From CANMIH01 sp049116335 (GTDB taxonomy: Bacteria; Pseudomonadota; Alphaproteobacteria; Rhodobacterales; Rhodobacteraceae), in the NCBI GenBank assembly GCA_049116335.1, contig JAGDYZ010000016.1, forward strand, positions 124,001 through 188,000: a DNA stretch of 64,000 bases, written 5' to 3'. The notes beneath the pieces are model-generated. The model did not search any database and had not been told where the DNA came from. It saw only the letters and a list, made by a program, of their open reading frames with translations. Positions 8,521 to 16,773 of this stretch are shown here, piece after piece; the first letter of the stretch is position 1; each line of letters opens with the position of its first letter. The position numbers and the translations under genes were made by a program.

Positions 8521-9417
8521 TCAAAGCGCAAGCTCGTTGAGCAACCAGTCCTTGAGCTGGCGTGCAGTGGGTGACAGATCCGCATCATCACGCCCCACGA
8601 GATAAAACTTGTGTGGCGCGGGGAGGATATGAGGACCAATGGCACAAAGTTGGCCGGTGTTCATAACGGGCTGCAACAGTTTTTGCCACCCAAGCGCCAA
8701 TCCCCCGCCATCCTGTGCCACCTGAATGGCCACCGAGTAATTGTTGACCCGCACGCCCTGTGCGATGGGCCCATCATAGCCCTGCTGCAAAAACCAGTCG
8801 CTCCAGGTGGTCCAACGATTGTCTTCTGCATCAAGATGGATCAACCGTTGTTGCGCCAACTCTGCCAGGCTACGCCCCTCAAGCGCCTGGGCAACCTCGG
8901 GGTTTGCCACCGGTCCAAGGTCGTCTCGGTACAATTCTGTCTGATCCAACCGGCTTTCCCGGTCTCGCCCATATCGAATGAAAAGGTCCATCTCTGGTGC
9001 CGGCCGAAAGGGGCGATCCTGCACGATCTGGTTGACGTTTATTTCGGGAAAGGCGCGCCAGAACCGCACCACTGCCGGAGACAACCACAGCGCAGCCACC
9101 GCCGACGTAGACCCAATGCGCACGGTGTCGGCACTCTGACTGTCACGGATGCTTTGCAAGTTCTGCGAGATCCGCGAAAAGCTTGTTGCCAGCGTGTCAA
9201 ACAGGGTTTCCCCCTCATCCGTCAATTCAACCCCCCTGTGTTTTCGGCGAAACAAAGGTGTGTTGAGCTCATGTTCAAGCGCTTTGATTTGATGGCTCAC
9301 CGCCCCCGGTGTCACCGAAAGCTCTTCCGCAGCATTTTTGAAACTGAGGTGGCGCGCAGCGGCCTCAAAGGCCGACAGCGTTGTCAGAGGGGGCAAATCA
9401 TAGTGGCGGCGCGACAT
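8521..9417 (-). CDS. LysR family regulator, GcvA-like
   Basis: 298-aa LysR-type regulator. The N-terminal winged helix is clear (LSAFEAAARHLSFKNAAEEL, then VTPGAVSHQIKALEHELNTP) and matches the GcvA-like branch. The effector-binding domain follows from about residue 95. It lies just upstream of the Rieske operon in the same orientation and is divergent from the HAD gene. It may control either, with the repeats at 9476-9540 as candidate sites. Effector unknown. Confidence 0.92.
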   Translation of the reverse strand: MSRRHYDLPPLTTLSAFEAAARHLSFKNAAEELSVTPGAVSHQIKALEHELNTPLFRRKHRGVELTDEGETLFDTLATSFSRISQNLQSIRDSQSADTVRIGSTSAVAALWLSPAVVRFWRAFPEINVNQIVQDRPFRPAPEMDLFIRYGRDRESRLDQTELYRDDLGPVANPEVAQALEGRSLAELAQQRLIHLDAEDNRWTTWSDWFLQQGYDGPIAQGVRVNNYSVAIQVAQDGGGLALGWQKLLQPVMNTGQLCAIGPHILPAPHKFYLVGRDDADLSPTARQLKDWLLNELAL

Positions 9418-9475
9418 TGGGACACTCTAGCTTGGATTTCCGGCCTGATAGCAAACGAAATCCCGCTGAGGTCTT

Positions 9476-9540
9476 CGGTTTGCGACCTCACCTTTCGGTT
9501 TGCGCCATTTTAGGGCCCATTCATCCCTTTGGTTTGCGCC
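9476..9540. repeat. Three imperfect direct repeats of (C/T)GGTTTGCG in a divergent promoter
   Basis: CGGTTTGCG occurs at 9476-9484 and 9496-9504 (20 bp apart, i.e. two helical turns) and TGGTTTGCG at 9530-9538. A related inverted copy, GCAAACGAAA, lies at 9451-9460. All sit between the LysR gene and the HAD gene, whose ATG is at 9600. The two-turn spacing fits a multi-site operator for a dimeric regulator such as the adjacent LysR, but no binding data exist. Confidence 0.4.
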
Positions 9541-9599
9541 TTGCATATCCTCCAAGATCGCGAGAAACATCAGGCGGATTTCGGCACAGGAGAGCCTCA

Positions 9600-10496
9600 A
9601 TGACCCCGCAAATGGCGTTTGAACGGTACGAGGCCATCCGCAATCGGTTGCCACAGCCCATCGGTGCCCCGGGCCATGGGCAAAGGATCACGTCTCTGGC
9701 GGAGATGTCAGAGCACGCAGATGTGTTTGTCTTCGACGCCTTTGGTGTGCTTAACGTGGGAGAAACCCCAATCGCGGGGGCGGCCGACCGCGTGAGACAA
9801 CTGCGCAAGGCGGGTAAACAGGTTTTTGTCCTCACCAATGCCGCCAGTTATTCACACGCCCAATCCTGTGCCAAATTCTCGGGCCTGGGGTTTGACTTTG
9901 CGCCGGAGGAAATTGTTTCAAGCCGGGACGTCTGTGAACAGCATCTTGGGCTTTTCCAGATGGTGACCAAATGGGGGGTGATTGCTCCGACGTCTTGTGA
10001 CATCTCCTCGCTCCCTGCCCCCGCTTGTCATCTTGACGACAGCGCCGCTCCCTATGATCAGATTTCGGGGTTTCTGTTCCTCAGCGCCCAGGACTGGACC
10101 GCACAGCGACAAGCGCAGCTCATCCAGAGTTTGCGGCGCAATCCCCGGCCGGTTGTCGTCGCCAACCCCGATCTGGTTGCGCCGCGCGAACAAGGTTTGT
10201 CGCTTGAGCCCGGTTTCTTTGCGCATGCACTACAGGATGAGCTGGGCACCGACGTCCAATTTCACGGCAAACCCTTTCCGTCGGTCTATCAAGAAATTGC
10301 CGCGCGCGTGCCCCATGTGCCCGCCCACCGCATCACAATGGTCGGCGACACATTACATACCGATATCCTAGGTGCTCAGGCCAACGGTTGGCGCAGCGCC
10401 TTGGTCAGCGATCACGGGGTTTATGCAAATCTCCCGTTCGAGAATTTTATCGACACAAGTGGACTGGTTCCAGACTGGATAACCCCGTCGATCTAG
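9600..10496 (+). CDS. HAD superfamily class IIA phosphatase-like protein
   Basis: 298 aa. HAD motifs are motif I FVFDAFGVLN, motif II VLTNAASY, motif III lysine in HGKPFPSVY and motif IV VGDTLHTDILGAQANG, which places it near the NagD/TIGR01459 group. The second Asp of the usual DxD in motif I, the general acid/base, is Phe (D-A-F). I recall Trp at this position in the TIGR01459 family, so this may be a family trait rather than damage. The start at 9600 follows AGGAGAG; a longer open frame exists upstream but runs through the repeat region. Its stop overlaps that of the convergent PAS receptor by 4 bp. Substrate unknown. Confidence 0.82.
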   Translation: MTPQMAFERYEAIRNRLPQPIGAPGHGQRITSLAEMSEHADVFVFDAFGVLNVGETPIAGAADRVRQLRKAGKQVFVLTNAASYSHAQSCAKFSGLGFDFAPEEIVSSRDVCEQHLGLFQMVTKWGVIAPTSCDISSLPAPACHLDDSAAPYDQISGFLFLSAQDWTAQRQAQLIQSLRRNPRPVVVANPDLVAPREQGLSLEPGFFAHALQDELGTDVQFHGKPFPSVYQEIAARVPHVPAHRITMVGDTLHTDILGAQANGWRSALVSDHGVYANLPFENFIDTSGLVPDWITPSI

Positions 10497-11674
10497 GCCG
10501 CTTCGCTGGCGCCATCCTGCGATTTGCGCACGATATTGCCATCGTCGTCCCGGAAACCATTGATCAGAGTACCCAGACCATCCGCACTGTCATTGAGCAT
10601 TTCTGTTGTGGCGGCAGCCTCTTGCGCTGCGGCCGCATTGGCCTGAATAACCCGATCGAGGTCACTGATCGCCGTATTGATCTGCTCTGATCCGATGCGC
10701 TGCTCCTGCGTCGCGGCAGAGATTTCCTGAACCAGATCCGCCGTGCGTTGAATTTCAGGCACCAGTGACGACAGCTCTTCACCCGCTTTGCCCGATGTCT
10801 CCGCCGTCGAGCGAGACAGGGCCACAATTTCATCTGCCGCGATCTGACTGCGTTCGGCCAGTCGACGAACCTCTGCGGCAACAATGGCAAATCCCTTGCC
10901 GTGCGCCCCGGCACGCGCCGCCTCAACCGCTGCGTTCAACGCCAAGAGGTCGGTCTGACGTGCGATTTCCTGAATAATGGTGATCTTGTCGGCGATGGTT
11001 TTCATGGCACTCACCGCATCCTCAACATTTTTCGAAGACGACCGCGCCTGATCCAGCGAGCGGACCGCTATCTTTTCGGTCTGCGCGGCGTTGTCGGCGC
11101 ATTGTCGAATGTTTGCGGTCATCTGCTCAACCGAAGCGCTGGCCTGTTGTGCCGCGGCCGCCTGCTGTGTGGCCCCTGCGCTCACGCGCCCAACAGCCTC
11201 CCCCAGCTCGCTACATCCGGTAAGCACATTGTCTGAGCTGACACTGACCTGAGAAAGCAGATTATCAAGCGCCGCGTATTCTTCTTCGATATTGCGCACA
11301 AAGGCGGCATATCCCCAGCTTTTGCCCAGTTTCATTTTCGACAACGCCAGAGAAACCGAAACTTCTTTGCCGTCTTTGCGGTAAAGCTGCAAATCTCGGC
11401 TTGATCCAACAATCTTATCATGTCCGGTTGTTCGATTGGCGTCGAGATATTGATCGTGGTTGGCCTGATGCTCTTGAGGTACCAGCATCTTAACATTTCG
11501 CCCCAGGACCTCTTCCCGGGAGTACCCCCAAAGGCGTTCGGCAGCGTCGTTATAAAATAGCACTTCATTATTTTGATCGATCACAACCACAGCGTCGATT
11601 GCGTTTTCCAATGTGGCAAATGCCATCGAAGCCGGAAGCTTTCCACCAAGTTTCGCTTTATTAAAAATACCCAT
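10493..11674 (-). CDS. Soluble PAS-domain methyl-accepting chemotaxis protein
   Basis: 393-aa cytoplasmic receptor. Residues ~20-130 form a PAS domain (DAVVVIDQNNEVLFYNDAAE, RLWGYSREEVLG), which could hold a cofactor or sense redox. Residues ~150-390 are a methyl-accepting signalling domain with the hairpin tip EIARQTDLLALNAAVEAARAG. No membrane segment is visible. The signalling region is close in sequence to that of the membrane receptor at 16774-18633 (both share ADNAAQTEKIA and ITIIQEIARQTDLLALNAAV), so the two probably join the same CheA/CheW array. It lies beside the che operon on the opposite strand. Ligand unknown. Confidence 0.9.
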   Translation of the reverse strand: MGIFNKAKLGGKLPASMAFATLENAIDAVVVIDQNNEVLFYNDAAERLWGYSREEVLGRNVKMLVPQEHQANHDQYLDANRTTGHDKIVGSSRDLQLYRKDGKEVSVSLALSKMKLGKSWGYAAFVRNIEEEYAALDNLLSQVSVSSDNVLTGCSELGEAVGRVSAGATQQAAAAQQASASVEQMTANIRQCADNAAQTEKIAVRSLDQARSSSKNVEDAVSAMKTIADKITIIQEIARQTDLLALNAAVEAARAGAHGKGFAIVAAEVRRLAERSQIAADEIVALSRSTAETSGKAGEELSSLVPEIQRTADLVQEISAATQEQRIGSEQINTAISDLDRVIQANAAAAQEAAATTEMLNDSADGLGTLINGFRDDDGNIVRKSQDGASEAA

Positions 11675-11721
11675 TTACACATTCCTACACTCAATCTCAC
11701 CACAACGATATGAAACTTCAA

Positions 11722-11736
11722 TTACCATGAACTTAA
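11722..11736. promoter_or_regulatory. Possible CtrA-type site upstream of the PAS receptor
   Basis: TTAC-N7-TTAA differs by one base from the CtrA consensus TTAA-N7-TTAA. It lies 48 bp upstream of the PAS receptor start. CtrA is known to control motility genes in Rhodobacterales; a single near-match in a short intergenic region is weak evidence. Confidence 0.3.
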
Positions 11737-11847
11737 CGAGACTCGACATTATCGAAACTGCGATTTGCAAACAATCCCAACGCTGAAGCAGGATATTTGC
11801 AAATCCCGTCAATCACACTCCGCCGGGGCATTCTCAGTGCAATCAAA

Positions 11848-13503
11848 TCAGAAGAAAATATCATCTAAATCATCATCAGTATTCTCTGCCTCTTCTGACG
11901 GGGTTTCTTGTGGTGCATAATCCGGAAAGGCCACCCGGTGGATCTCGCGCTCTTCATCCATTGTGTAAATTGCAAACACGGTTGAAAGAAGCTCGGCATC
12001 CACTTCCCCTTCCGCTCCGAATGTAAGCAATTCCTGCGACAACTGAGCCAAAGATTCGGCGACCCTATCCATGGCATCCATCGCCTCAGATACCGCATCG
12101 ACCATAAACACCAATGCTTCGGCGTTGCCGCCTGCCTGGGTTTTTAGCCGATTGATCTTTTCCAACCGGGCCTGCCCCGTCCGCGTCTGACCGTCGTAGT
12201 CGGCAACGGAGCGCTGAAGCTGCTCGGACGATGATATAAGCGCCTGAGCCGCCCCACTTTGCCCCTCGATCAACCGTGCAAGACGAGACCGGCCCTGACC
12301 AACATCTGTTAAACAGTCCGCCGCTGTTGTACGCACTTCGGCAGAAAGAACCACCAGGGGTCTCGCCGCGTCCCCCGAGCGTGTCGCCAACAGCAATGAG
12401 TTCACTGCGGCCAAGGCCAAATCATTGGCGGAATTCGCCAAATCATCGAAGCTTATCCCTGCAGATCGCGCTTTTTCTGTGGCATCTTGCGCATTCCCAC
12501 GCACATTTTTCATCGCGGGTTCCACCCGGTTCAATTCGCACATGACCCGCGCCACAAGATCGGACCGCGCCTGCAACGATTCACCGATTGCATCCGTGAT
12601 CTGCGGTTCAGAGAACAAGGTTGCGCCGCTGTGGCCCATCTCGGCAATCGCCGACATCGTGTTGCGCACATCTTTCGCGACATCCCGAATGTCTTCAACG
12701 CAGGCCTCGATTTGCGCCGCTGCCAATTGGGTGACATGCGCATCCTCTAAACCCATCATATATGAGACATGATCCAACCGCTGAGCAAGCCGGTCAGAGA
12801 ATTGCATCGCTGCGACAAACCCCTTTAGATGAGACCGCCCCTGATCCGCTAAGTCTTTGGCATTTTTCGATAGTTCCTTTGAAAGTCGCAATTCACCCTG
12901 CGCAAGCCGGTCAAGTATCTCCAACCCCTCGTCAAACACCGCGGGTAAGGCTTCCAATGCATCTTTTGCAGTGCCGCATTCAAGCGCCGCCCCGCGGGAT
13001 CGCTCACGCAGGTCAGTCAGATGATCGGTCACCTGAGCACTCGCCTTCTGGATCTCTTCCGCAGTGGATTTCAGCCCATCAAGGTATCGATCCAGCGTTG
13101 TGATGCCTAAAGAGGCCACCGTGGTACGGGTCAACGTCGCAATCGCCGCAAGCGTTTTCCCATGCAGGCCGATCTTTGACAGATAACTGCGCCCTTCATG
13201 CATAAGAGTGTTCGACTGAGGGTTTTGCACAAGCGAGGAATATTGCTGCAAGGCGCCCTGCATGGCCTCGATGTCTGACTGGACTTGTTCCAACTTCCGG
13301 CTTGCGTCATCGCCTTCTGCAACGAGCCCGGAAAATTCCGACAAACTGCCGCTGATTCCCTGATGTGCCGAGCGTATTTCACTTAACTCATGCATCACCC
13401 GTTCAAACGAATCTATCGCGGACTGCGCCAGATGTTTTGCTTCTGCTTCAAAATCAATTTCAGATCTTCGATCACAAATTTCCAAATTTCTTTGCGGTAC
13501 CAT
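11848..13503 (-). CDS. Coiled-coil protein with CheZ-like motif and degenerate receptor hairpin
   Basis: 551-aa, almost wholly helical soluble protein with no membrane segment. Three features stand out. First, residues 234-241 read QFSDRLAQ, placing Asp and Gln four residues apart (D237, Q241) as in the CheZ catalytic motif (FQDLTGQ). Second, residues ~358-400 resemble a decayed receptor hairpin: LALAAVNSLLLATRSGDAAR followed by PLVVLSAEVRTTAADC. Third, the protein ends in an acidic tail DDDLDDIFF, similar in character to the CheZ peptide that docks on CheY. It is transcribed divergently from the STAS-cheY-cheA operon, 169 bp apart. A role in binding or dephosphorylating CheY is inferred; alternatively it is only a receptor-like scaffold. 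GGGAGT precedes the ATG. Confidence 0.75.
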   Translation of the reverse strand: MVPQRNLEICDRRSEIDFEAEAKHLAQSAIDSFERVMHELSEIRSAHQGISGSLSEFSGLVAEGDDASRKLEQVQSDIEAMQGALQQYSSLVQNPQSNTLMHEGRSYLSKIGLHGKTLAAIATLTRTTVASLGITTLDRYLDGLKSTAEEIQKASAQVTDHLTDLRERSRGAALECGTAKDALEALPAVFDEGLEILDRLAQGELRLSKELSKNAKDLADQGRSHLKGFVAAMQFSDRLAQRLDHVSYMMGLEDAHVTQLAAAQIEACVEDIRDVAKDVRNTMSAIAEMGHSGATLFSEPQITDAIGESLQARSDLVARVMCELNRVEPAMKNVRGNAQDATEKARSAGISFDDLANSANDLALAAVNSLLLATRSGDAARPLVVLSAEVRTTAADCLTDVGQGRSRLARLIEGQSGAAQALISSSEQLQRSVADYDGQTRTGQARLEKINRLKTQAGGNAEALVFMVDAVSEAMDAMDRVAESLAQLSQELLTFGAEGEVDAELLSTVFAIYTMDEEREIHRVAFPDYAPQETPSEEAENTDDDLDDIFF

Positions 13504-13647
13504 TTAACACACTCCCACATGTATTTCGGTCACCTTATCAAGCGATTCATTTATCACCCGTGAAACAGAAACGGTTTTATATCCAAAATTGGAACAACCA
13601 AGAAACGATACATTAAACCTTTTGCGGGACACTCAGGGAAAGGCGAT

Positions 13648-13662
13648 TTAACTTTTTATTAG
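13648..13662. promoter_or_regulatory. Possible CtrA-type site in front of the che operon
   Basis: TTAA-N7-TTAG, one mismatch from the CtrA consensus TTAA-N7-TTAA, ending 10 bp before the STAS gene start. The close spacing to the start codon would suit repression, or a site read in the other direction for the divergent gene. Together with the site at 11722 it suggests, but does not show, shared CtrA control. Confidence 0.3.
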
Positions 13663-13672
13663 CGAGAGCACG

Positions 13673-13927
13673 ATGCAGAGCTTCATGATCCCTGGAAATT
13701 TAGACACATCGTCAGCCCCTGAGGCCAAGTCTTCTCTTGTCAATTGGTTTGCCGATCTCTCGGAAGAAAATCCAGAAATAGAAATCGACACAATGACCCC
13801 AACCCAGGTGTCGCTACAGCTCCTGGTGGCTGCACATCGCAAATCCAAGACAGAAGATCGAACCTATACGTTCGGGCCAAACGCCTGTGCCCACTTCGAT
13901 CAGTTTTTGAAACAGGACGGAGATTGA
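13673..13927 (+). CDS. STAS-domain-like small protein, first gene of the che operon
   Basis: 84-aa protein (MQSFMIPGNLDTSSAPEAKS) with the size and pattern of a minimal STAS domain, the fold of anti-sigma-factor antagonists. I see no clear phosphorylatable Ser at the usual DSSG-like position, so regulation by phosphorylation is not supported. It sits 3 bp before cheY and opens the operon. In many alphaproteobacterial che operons a small STAS protein occupies this slot; its role there is not settled. A start at the next Met (13685) is possible. Confidence 0.7.
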   Translation: MQSFMIPGNLDTSSAPEAKSSLVNWFADLSEENPEIEIDTMTPTQVSLQLLVAAHRKSKTEDRTYTFGPNACAHFDQFLKQDGD

Positions 13928-13930
13928 GCA

Positions 13931-14296
13931 ATGTCCAAAACGGTATTGACCATCGATGACAGCAAAGCGGTGCGTGACATGGTGATGTTCACCCTCGAGC
14001 CCGAAGGCTATGCGGTGATCGCAGCGGAAAACGGCCAGGATGGATTGGATAAACTGCGGGCAAACCGCCCCAACCTTGTGATCACTGATCTCAACATGCC
14101 GGTTATGAACGGCCTGGATTTTATCAGCAACGCACGCGCGGATCCGGCGGGCACTGGCATCCCGATTGTCATGTTGACCACGGAATCCGCCCCCGACATG
14201 AAGGCCAAAGGCAAAGAGGTCGGGGCGACGGGATGGATCAACAAACCATTTGATGCGGACAAATTGGTTGCAGTGACGCGTAAATTGTTAGGGTAA
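13931..14296 (+). CDS. cheY: Chemotaxis response regulator CheY
   Basis: Stand-alone receiver domain of 121 aa. The acidic pocket is in TIDDS, the phospho-acceptor is D53 in ITDLNMPVMNG, the conserved Thr is in MLTTES (83-84) and the Lys is K105 in INKPF. It is phosphorylated by CheA and binds the flagellar switch or acts as a phosphate sink. It begins 3 bp after the STAS gene and ends 4 bp before cheA. It is the obvious partner for the CheZ-like protein encoded divergently. Confidence 0.95.
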   Translation: MSKTVLTIDDSKAVRDMVMFTLEPEGYAVIAAENGQDGLDKLRANRPNLVITDLNMPVMNGLDFISNARADPAGTGIPIVMLTTESAPDMKAKGKEVGATGWINKPFDADKLVAVTRKLLG

Positions 14297-14300
14297 AACC

Positions 14301-16280
14301 ATGTTTGAGCAGGCAGTTGCCGCTTTCGTGCAGGAAGCACAAGAAATACTTTCCGAGCTTGAAGACCTCATTTTGGGTCTCGAGCATGAACAGGATCAAG
14401 CGACCATCGACGCGATTTTTCGCGGGTTACATACGATCAAAGGATCGGGGTCGATGTTTGGGTACACCTGTCTCGCACGGTTTACCCACCATTTCGAAAA
14501 CGCCTATGAACTTGTGCGATCTGGCGATCTCCAGACAGGCAAGGATCTCATCGATCTTTCTCTGGCCGCACAGGACAAAATGTCTGAGTTTCTCGAGCTT
14601 GGTGGAGATGGCCCGCGTGCTGAAAGCCTGCTGGTCTCTCCCGAAACCTGCGCCTTGCTCGACAAATTGACCGCTTTGACTGGCGCCCAGACCACGGCCC
14701 CTGCCGGTGCGGAAACCGCAAAAACGGACACCGCATCCACGGAAAAGCGCACGGTTGAAATTGTATTCTCCCCATTGTCAGATGCGCTGTGCAATGGGAT
14801 GCGCCCAGATCTTCTGGTCAAAGAACTTCTGGAACTTGGCTCGGGCAGCGTTCGGATCGACACCTCTGCGGTGCCGTCCTTGGACGAGATGGACCCGACC
14901 CTGTCATATCTGACCTGGCACATCACGCTTCTTACTGAGCAGGACCGCGCCGGAATCGAAGACGTTTTTATCTTTGCAGATGATGCAGATCTGAAAATCA
15001 CCGAGCTTGTGGCGGCAGAGCCGGAGCATCCTGAAGACAACGCACCAAACGCGACCGCCACCAAAGCGAAATCTGCTCCGGCTGGAGGGAAAGCGGAACA
15101 CCGTCAGGAAAACATTCGTGTCGCTTCGTCACGTTTGGACGACATGATGGATTCTATAGGCGAGCTGGTCATCGCTCAGGCGCGGTTAGATGCGGTCTCG
15201 GAATCGGTGACCGATCCCAATCTCGACGCAATGGTCGAAGAGGTTGGTCGACTGGTCCTGGGGCTCCGCGATGCCACCCTCTCAATCCGGATGTTGCCGA
15301 TCGAAACGGTGTTTGGGAAGTTTCGCCGCGTGGTGCGGGATCTCTCCGCAGAGCTCGGCAAAGATGTGCAACTGATCACCAGTGGTGGCGAAACCGAGGT
15401 CGACAAAAATGTGATCGACCGGATCGGTGACCCGCTTGTGCATATGATCCGAAACTCGATCGATCATGGCATCGAAGCCTCAGACGTTCGCGAGGCAGCA
15501 GGCAAACCCGCCCAAGGGACACTGCGTCTTAGCGCTCGGCAGGAGGGTGGAGAGATCCATATTGCCATTGAAGACAATGGCGCAGGGCTAAACCACGATG
15601 CCATCCGCAAAAAAGCCATCGAATGCGGGCTGATCGACGAAGAAACCGAACTGACCGAGCGCGAGTTGAACCAGATGATCTTTGAGCCGGGTTTCTCCAC
15701 CGCCGCCGAGATTTCATCTGTCTCCGGGCGCGGTGTCGGTATGGATGCGGTGCGCACAACCATTGATGGGCTTGGCGGCAACATCGAGGTGCAGTCCAAA
15801 CAAAAGCTCGGCACCCGGGTCACCCTGCGCCTGCCCGTGACAATGGCTATTATCGACGGGCTGCGGGTCCGACTGGGTAACTCTGTCTATGTCATCCCGC
15901 TCTCGGCGGTCGAGGAATGTGTCGAAATGGATATGACGGAAAAAGCCCGCACCAGCGGCCGATCCGTTCTCCAAATCCGCGAACACATGGTGCCCTATCT
16001 CGAGCTTGACCCACTGTTCGCGCAAGAGCCGAGCCAGGAACATCAACGTCGTGTTGTGGTTGTTCGCGTTGATGGTCAGCGGGTCGGCCTTGTCGTTGAT
16101 GACATCCTTGGCCAGGGCCAAACCGTGATCAAAAGCCTAAGCCCTTATCACCGTGACCTGCCGGGTCTCGGCGGCGCGACTATACTTGGCGATGGCCGTG
16201 TGGCTTTGATCATCGATGTCGCAACTCTGGTCCGTTGGGCAGAAACCCAACACGGCGCAAACACTCCAAAGGTGGCCTGA
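14301..16280 (+). CDS. cheA: Chemotaxis histidine kinase CheA
   Basis: 659-aa kinase that phosphorylates CheY and CheB. Domains in order: HPt with phospho-acceptor H44 (GLHTIKGSGSMFG); a linker with an Ala/Thr-rich stretch near 130-150; a second region around 150-250 that may be the response-regulator-binding part; the dimerisation helices (SSRLDDMMDSIGELVIAQ) near 270-330; the HATPase domain with N-box MIRNSIDHGIE, G1 EDNGAGLN and G2 GRGVGMDAVR; and a C-terminal CheW-like domain (GLRVRLGNSVYVIPLSAVEE). All key motifs are intact. The stop is one base before the cheW start, so the genes are translationally linked. Confidence 0.96.
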   Translation: MFEQAVAAFVQEAQEILSELEDLILGLEHEQDQATIDAIFRGLHTIKGSGSMFGYTCLARFTHHFENAYELVRSGDLQTGKDLIDLSLAAQDKMSEFLELGGDGPRAESLLVSPETCALLDKLTALTGAQTTAPAGAETAKTDTASTEKRTVEIVFSPLSDALCNGMRPDLLVKELLELGSGSVRIDTSAVPSLDEMDPTLSYLTWHITLLTEQDRAGIEDVFIFADDADLKITELVAAEPEHPEDNAPNATATKAKSAPAGGKAEHRQENIRVASSRLDDMMDSIGELVIAQARLDAVSESVTDPNLDAMVEEVGRLVLGLRDATLSIRMLPIETVFGKFRRVVRDLSAELGKDVQLITSGGETEVDKNVIDRIGDPLVHMIRNSIDHGIEASDVREAAGKPAQGTLRLSARQEGGEIHIAIEDNGAGLNHDAIRKKAIECGLIDEETELTERELNQMIFEPGFSTAAEISSVSGRGVGMDAVRTTIDGLGGNIEVQSKQKLGTRVTLRLPVTMAIIDGLRVRLGNSVYVIPLSAVEECVEMDMTEKARTSGRSVLQIREHMVPYLELDPLFAQEPSQEHQRRVVVVRVDGQRVGLVVDDILGQGQTVIKSLSPYHRDLPGLGGATILGDGRVALIIDVATLVRWAETQHGANTPKVA

Positions 16281-16281
16281 T

Positions 16282-16758
16282 ATGACACAATCCGCCAATC
16301 TAGATGACGCCAACATGATCCTTGTCTTCCGTCTGGAAGGCGAAGCCTTTGGTGTCTCCGTCGGAATCGTTCATGAAATTCTGGATCCGCTGGACCCTAC
16401 GCCGGTTCCAAACGCGGATCCCTTTGCTCCTGGCGTCATCAATGTCCGGGGCGTCGTGGTGCCGGTTGTCAATATCCGCAGGCGGCTTGGCATGTCGGCC
16501 GAACAATCCTGTGACACGGCCCGGATGATTGTGCTTGAGCACACCATTGACGGCAGCCCCACAAAGCTTGCGTTTCTTGCTGACGCGGTTGAACAGGTGG
16601 TCGAAGCGGATGTGACCACACTCGAAAAAGTCCCCGATCTTGGAGCCAGCTGGCCCCAGACCTTTCTCAAAGGCGCCCTGCGTCGCGAAGACGAAATGGT
16701 CATCTTACTGGAAACGGAAACTCTTTTTGTCCCTTGCCTCCCCGCAAGCGCGGCGTAA
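16282..16758 (+). CDS. cheW: CheW coupling protein (first copy)
   Basis: 158-aa CheW-like adaptor linking receptors to CheA. The fold is seen from FRLEGEAFGVSVGIVHEILD through VINVRGVVVPVVNIRRRLGM. The ATG at 16282 lies 1 bp after the cheA stop; an in-frame Met further upstream would lie inside cheA and is rejected. It differs clearly from the second CheW at 18650, so the operon encodes two non-identical adaptors that could serve different receptors. Confidence 0.93.
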   Translation: MTQSANLDDANMILVFRLEGEAFGVSVGIVHEILDPLDPTPVPNADPFAPGVINVRGVVVPVVNIRRRLGMSAEQSCDTARMIVLEHTIDGSPTKLAFLADAVEQVVEADVTTLEKVPDLGASWPQTFLKGALRREDEMVILLETETLFVPCLPASAA

Positions 16759-16773
16759 CTTGATAGGTGTGTT

